This document shows positions 59,910 through 64,000 of a DNA stretch of 64,000 nt, piece by piece (positions within the stretch are counted from its first letter, which is position 1; each line of letters begins with the position of its first letter). The stretch comes from Blasia pusilla. Its lineage: Eukaryota; Marchantiophyta; Marchantiopsida; Blasiales. The notes beneath the pieces were generated by a model. It was not told the origin of the DNA, did no database searches, and saw only the letters and a list, made by a program, of their open reading frames with translations. Location of the stretch: contig CM114271.1 of NCBI GenBank assembly GCA_050084515.1, positions 59,706,001 through 59,770,000 of the forward strand, given 5' to 3'. A program made the position numbers and the translations under genes.

Positions 59910-60551
59910 TATCGTGCGCATACACATCGCTACACAATATACATCGCTGTGACCGAACACACACACAAACACACACGATCCCATGCTAGCTCATGGCATC
60001 AAAACACAGAGGCGAGAAGTACCAAAATATCTCCAATTAAAGTAAGATCCAATCTCTCTCTACACCATCTCACACCATAGCTCTCAAAGGTGTGCACTCT
60101 CTCTCGTGTCAAACCAAACCCACTCTCCTAATGAGAGGCTTGGGTTAAACTCACAAAGCAAGGGACCATAGCTGCGACGCCTCATGCCAAGAGGTTCAAC
60201 AAAGAGAGAATGAGCTCTGAAGCTCTCTCTCCTTGAGGTATACCCCTCCCCTCTCCCAAGCTCTCTCCATGGTAACCTATTCTCCCAAGTCACCTCCTTG
60301 GCTCTTGACCTGATGTAGGAGGTCAAGAGCCACTTACCAAAAATATAAAGTCGATCACATACTCAAAATGGTACTTACCTAAAATAGTAAGTTCCTCAAT
60401 ATGGCTCCAAATGAGCCGAAACGAAGGGGAAACCTACTCTCTTAGGTTTTCCAAGGCCTCAGCAGGTCATCCTCAACCTAATGAGCCTATCCTCCACTAC
60501 TCACAAAGGCGCTCTACTACATCTCACCGATCTATCCTAAAAGACGTGACA
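59910..60551 (-). repeat. 3' LTR of G2
   Basis: It starts TGTCACGTCTTTTAGG on the minus strand and ends GCGCACGATA. Its final 125 bases recur at 60552-60680, between the polypurine tract and LTR, as in G1. Confidence 0.7.
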
Positions 60552-60680
60552 ACTGTCGTGCGCATACATATCGCTATACAATATACATCGATGTCACCGA
60601 ACACACACACAAACACACACAATCCCATGCTAACTCATGGCATCCATACACAGAGGTGAGAAGTACCAAAATATCTCCAA

Positions 60681-60690
60681 TCGCCCCCCT
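60681..60690 (-). promoter_or_regulatory. polypurine tract of G2
   Basis: AGGGGGGCGA on the minus strand, identical to the tract in G1. Confidence 0.6.
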
Positions 60691-60867
60691 AGCTGGTGGT
60701 TAGGTTCCTCTAACTCCAGATAGTCATCTATCCCTACCTACCACGACATACATCTCTAGGCCGCTAAGACCACAAAGGCCGGGTGCTCATGTGGCCCCAT
60801 CAATAGTCGCCTTCCAGTCATCCATATCACAGAAAAAATTGGAATCAAAACCTACCTAGTATCTCCT

Positions 60868-62150
60868 CTATGTATATCTGGGACACATCCATTGTCCTTG
60901 AGGAACCCTAGTGAGAGGTGGCATCAGAGATGCCATATGCCAACCTCTCGAACATCCATCACAGACTAGCATCGTGGCCGCACCACGGGCAGAACCACAC
61001 AACATACAACGCAAGCCTGGAGGAACTACTGCTAAGCTCGGATCTACTTTACCATCAATGTTAGGAAGGTGACATGGCGCAAAATTACACACATGGTCCT
61101 TCCATACCATACCATCGCGTCCCTCCAACAAGAGAACACCGGATGGCAAAACGTCATGCACTCTCAAGATAGTGGGCCCTGTGGTCACATCCAACGTCGT
61201 CGGTACCGTCTGCTGCAAGTAGACATAATCTCCCTGATGAAACCTCCAGATAGTTGGTCGATAACCACCACCCCAAATAGTCGCATACCTCAACGTATCC
61301 TGATGTTGTGCAATCGCCAAGTTCTCGAACGCCATGGACATCACTCTCCGAAACAACTCAGCCCTTTGAAAAAATGCTCGCATCCATACATCTGGGTCAT
61401 CAAGGTCTAGCACCTCACCAACATCTTGACAAATAGCCGCAGGTAAATCTGGCTCTCGGCCATAAAGGAGCAAGTACGGTGAAAAAGACGCTCAGGATGT
61501 CTGCTTGCTGAATCTGTATCCCATCGCCAACCATGGCAACTGGAGGTCCCCATCTCCTAAGTGACCTCTTTGCAAGCCATACTTGCATGAACCCCTCTTC
61601 ACTGTCTGCACAACTCTCTCTGCTAATCTATCCACCTCGGGATGATCTCGCAAAGTCATGCGGTGGTCGATCAGCGCCTGATCACACAAGGCCTGGAACT
61701 CACCGCGAAACTCGGTACCCTTGTCTGTCAATACCTTAGCCGATGCGCCATAATGACTCATCCTTTGTCAAGGAAGGCATAAGCTACTCCCTCACTCTCT
61801 TTGTCAGGCAATACAACCAACTTGATCCACTTCGAGAAGTGCTCGACCATCACCAACACATAACGACTGTGACGCTTTGTCAAAGGCAAAGGTCCTGCAA
61901 AATCCAAACTCCATCTATACCCTAAGCTCATGATCAGCAATGGATGTAACTGTGGAGTCGGAGCATTGAATGATGCTCGGACCTGATCACACACCATGCA
62001 CCTGGCAACAAACTGCAGATTGTTAGTCTGCATGCCTCGCCACCAATACTGAATCTGGAGCAAGTTGTACGTCCGCTTCATCCCAAAGTGACCCAACTCC
62101 TCGTGGACATGCTGCACTAGTCGTGCTCTCTGCAAAGGATGCGGCACTAC
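60868..62150 (-). pseudogene. integrase of G2 with C-terminal PHD finger
   Basis: 62147-61758 carries the zinc-binding part (HVHEELGHFGMKRTY...CMVCDQVRA) and the first catalytic block YRWSLDFAGPLPLT. 61761-61492 carries LTDKGTEFRGEF and the glutamate-side region. 61473-60868 carries LLYGREPDLPAAI, the GPY/F-like GDYVYLQQ...GPTILRV and LEGRDGMVWKDHV. It ends with a PHD-type finger: CMLCGSARG, MLVCDGCSRGWHM, PPLTRVPQGQWMCPRYT, the last Cys being Tyr. Integrases of many plant gypsy elements end in a chromodomain; here a histone-reading PHD takes that place and may guide insertion (inference). Stops lie between the frames and GRE-side residues are changed (HPEVDRLAE). Confidence 0.85.
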
Positions 62151-62463
62151 GCGTACTCTACCATCCTCTCAAACCCTCAAAACATGTGTCCTCACAACGG
62201 CACCGTCTGGCCCGCTGCAGGATCCGATCCCACTCCCTAGCACCCACGGTGCTTGCAACGCTGCCAGTACGAAGGTATTCCAAGACTACTCCATCATCAT
62301 GAATATCTCGGCCACTTGTCGTCTCTTCACTGGCCTCGGGATCCAAGGACTCTCCACTAGACCTCGTTATCAAAGTCTCCACACTCTGGCTCTCCATAGC
62401 CAACATGCCTAAATAGGCTAACGCGTGCCATCCTGGCACTAACTCCTCATCACTCTCTCCATG

Positions 62464-62830
62464 TCATCGAGCTCCAGTCACATCTTGCTGACTCGGGCAT
62501 GGGTTACGACTCAACCCATCTGCATCTTGGTTGAGCGTCCCAAGTCTATGTACCACTTGAAAATCATACTCCTTCAACAACAGAGCCCATCTCACAAGCT
62601 TGATGATCAGTGATGATGGTAAATGGGTTGCCGAATAAGTAACACCTGAAATGCGCGACAACCCACACCGCAGCCAAGCACTCATCCTCATACGAGTTGT
62701 ACTTCACCTCTGCAACGTTGTTCGAGCGACTAGTGTAAGCCACCATGAACTCTCTACCCTCATCATCATGTTGGGTGAGCACTGCTCCAAGCCCCAACAT
62801 GCTCCAATCTATGTGGAACTAGAAAGGACG
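62464..62830 (-). pseudogene. RNase H domain of G2
   Basis: The frame reads LGLGAVLTQHDDEGREF, YTSRSNNVAEVKYNSYEDECLAAVW and FTIITDHQ. A deletion removes the usual PLRWLMES block, and the following VVHRLGTLNQDADGLSRNP is in another frame. Confidence 0.85.
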
Positions 62831-62917
62831 CCCTCTGATCGGTCTCCTCAAGATGGGCGCGGACATCAACCTGTCCTTGAGCAACTGAAATGCTCGCTCC
62901 TGCTCATCCTTCCAATG

Positions 62918-63898
62918 TCACTCGTGATCCACCTTGGTCAGCAAGGTCAACAGCTTTGCAATCAAACTGAATCCCTTGACGTACCGCTGATAGAAGTTTT
63001 CCAATCCCATGAATGCGCGAACACGGCTCACATCTGTAGGGCATGGAATGCGTGAGATAGCCTTTACCTTTGTCTGCTGAACACCAAGGCCCCTTGGGTA
63101 TATTGTATGACCCAATTACTCAATCTGGTCGTAGAAGAACTTGCACTTGCCTGGACGTAGCTTTAGCCCATGTAATTGCAATCGTCGAAACACCTCCTCT
63201 AGATTTCGCTCATGCTCCTCAACCGTGGCGCTAAAGACTACGATGTCATCAAAATAACACCTAGCAAAGTCCAAACCGGCCAAGATCCTATCCATGACCC
63301 TTTGAAACTCAGACGAGGCGTTCTTTAACCCAAATGGTAAGAACCGCCATGGGTCCAAACAATCCTTCCCGTGAGGATCCATGCCCCAAAATTCCGTCTT
63401 CTACCTGTCCTCCAATCTCATAGGCAACTGATGGTATCCAGCTCGCAAATCCAATGAATTGAAGACCTTTGCGTGAGCAATCGCATCAAAGATCTCCTCA
63501 CGGGTGGGCATGGCATACCTATCGGACTTCATCTGTCGATTGATAGGTCGATAATCCCCACACATCCGCCTATCCGTCCACTTTCCATGCACATCCTTCT
63601 TGGCGGGCATGACAGTGGCAGATGCATACTCCCCATGCGACATCTCCAGTAGTCCTGCTCCAACCAAGTCTTGGCTCCTACTCTGAATCAGAGCCCTCTC
63701 CATATCATTGTACTTGTAGGGTCGTCGGAAGATCGGCGTATCACTCGACAACTCAATGCGAATACCCGGTCCCTTCAGCGTACCCAAATCCTTCATGCTA
63801 AACGCAAAGCAGCTCCTATAACTCCAGAGGAATTGATGTATCCAGCGCCCCTCTCCTCCTGTCAACTTAGGGCCCATTTCTGGCTCCCAAGTCTCCAT
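62918..63898 (-). pseudogene. reverse transcriptase of G2
   Basis: Blocks in order: IELSSDTPIFRRPYKY, YASATVMPAKKD, RMCGDYRPINRQ, LDLRAGYHQLPMRLED, WRFLPFGLKN, CYFDDIVVFS and LRPGKCKFFYDQIE, then GHTIYPRGLGVQQTKV. The catalytic box reads FDD, not YIDD. Two stops divide it into three frames. Confidence 0.9.
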
Positions 63899-64000
63899 TG
63901 TGACTACGGTAGGACTCTTTGGCGCGGGTATCGGTGGTTTCTATGGTGCAACCCCGTCTTGAACAACAACACTCGGCCGCTCTCCTACAGCTAACTGCGA

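Larger units (their letters stand above)
59910..64000 (-). mobile_element. G2: second Ty3/gypsy element, 5' part outside the window
   Basis: Same family as G1, minus strand: reverse transcriptase, RNase H, integrase with PHD finger, polypurine tract and 3' LTR. The window ends about 100 bases upstream of the recognisable RT start, so it cannot be seen whether G2 also has a methyltransferase gene. Several stops and frameshifts are present but fewer than in G1. Confidence 0.85.

Overview
The window looks like nuclear DNA of a streptophyte, most likely a charophyte alga or an early-diverging plant. Nested plant-type transposable elements fill most of it: CACTA, hAT, MULE-like, Ty1/copia, two Ty3/gypsy and a LINE tail. 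The few host-type fragments belong to plant families (an ARIADNE RBR E3 ligase N-terminus and a class III peroxidase exon). One Ty3/gypsy element carries a C5-cytosine DNA methyltransferase, a combination reported from charophytes. The genus assignment is inference. No intact host gene, rRNA, tRNA or CRISPR array was seen.

Layout. 1-3 kb: LINE tail, peroxidase exon and ARIADNE fragment, all decayed. 3-5.4 kb: (GA)n microsatellite, a tandem repeat of about 355 bp and a CACTA terminus. 5.4-6.3 kb: truncated CACTA transposase. 6.7-9.3 kb: minus-strand gene remnant with PHD-like and BRCT-like segments. 10.8-18.2 kb: element A, a truncated copy of a large MULE-like transposon. 18.5-39.7 kb: a Ty3/gypsy element (G1, minus strand) that carries the methyltransferase; element B, an 11.7-kb copy of the same MULE-like family, is inserted in its gag. 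39.7-42 kb: plus-strand gene remnant with a RING-like finger. 42.8-47.1 kb: satellite with a monomer of about 180 bp. 47.3-55.7 kb: hAT transposase split by a complete copia element, whose 3' LTR holds a Ty3 solo LTR. 55.8-59.9 kb: AT-rich DNA with a GC-rich foldback element and a solo LTR. 59.9-64 kb: a second Ty3 element (G2) whose integrase ends in a PHD finger and whose 5' part lies outside the window.

The most unusual object is the MULE-like family represented by A and B. Element B has a 10-bp target-site duplication and purine-rich terminal inverted repeats. It encodes two divergently transcribed genes: a zinc-finger MULE-like transposase and a multi-exon protein that reads as a ParB-like domain followed by a permuted beta-class (N4/N6-type) DNA methyltransferase with altered catalytic motifs. 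Introns and the shared intergenic region of both genes hold roughly 45-50 copies of a 27-bp palindrome spaced about 65 bp apart, and I found no copy outside A and B. Two unrelated DNA methyltransferase families are therefore carried by two mobile elements, one inserted in the other. All copies here contain frameshifts or stops, so the window shows the architecture of these elements, not active genes.
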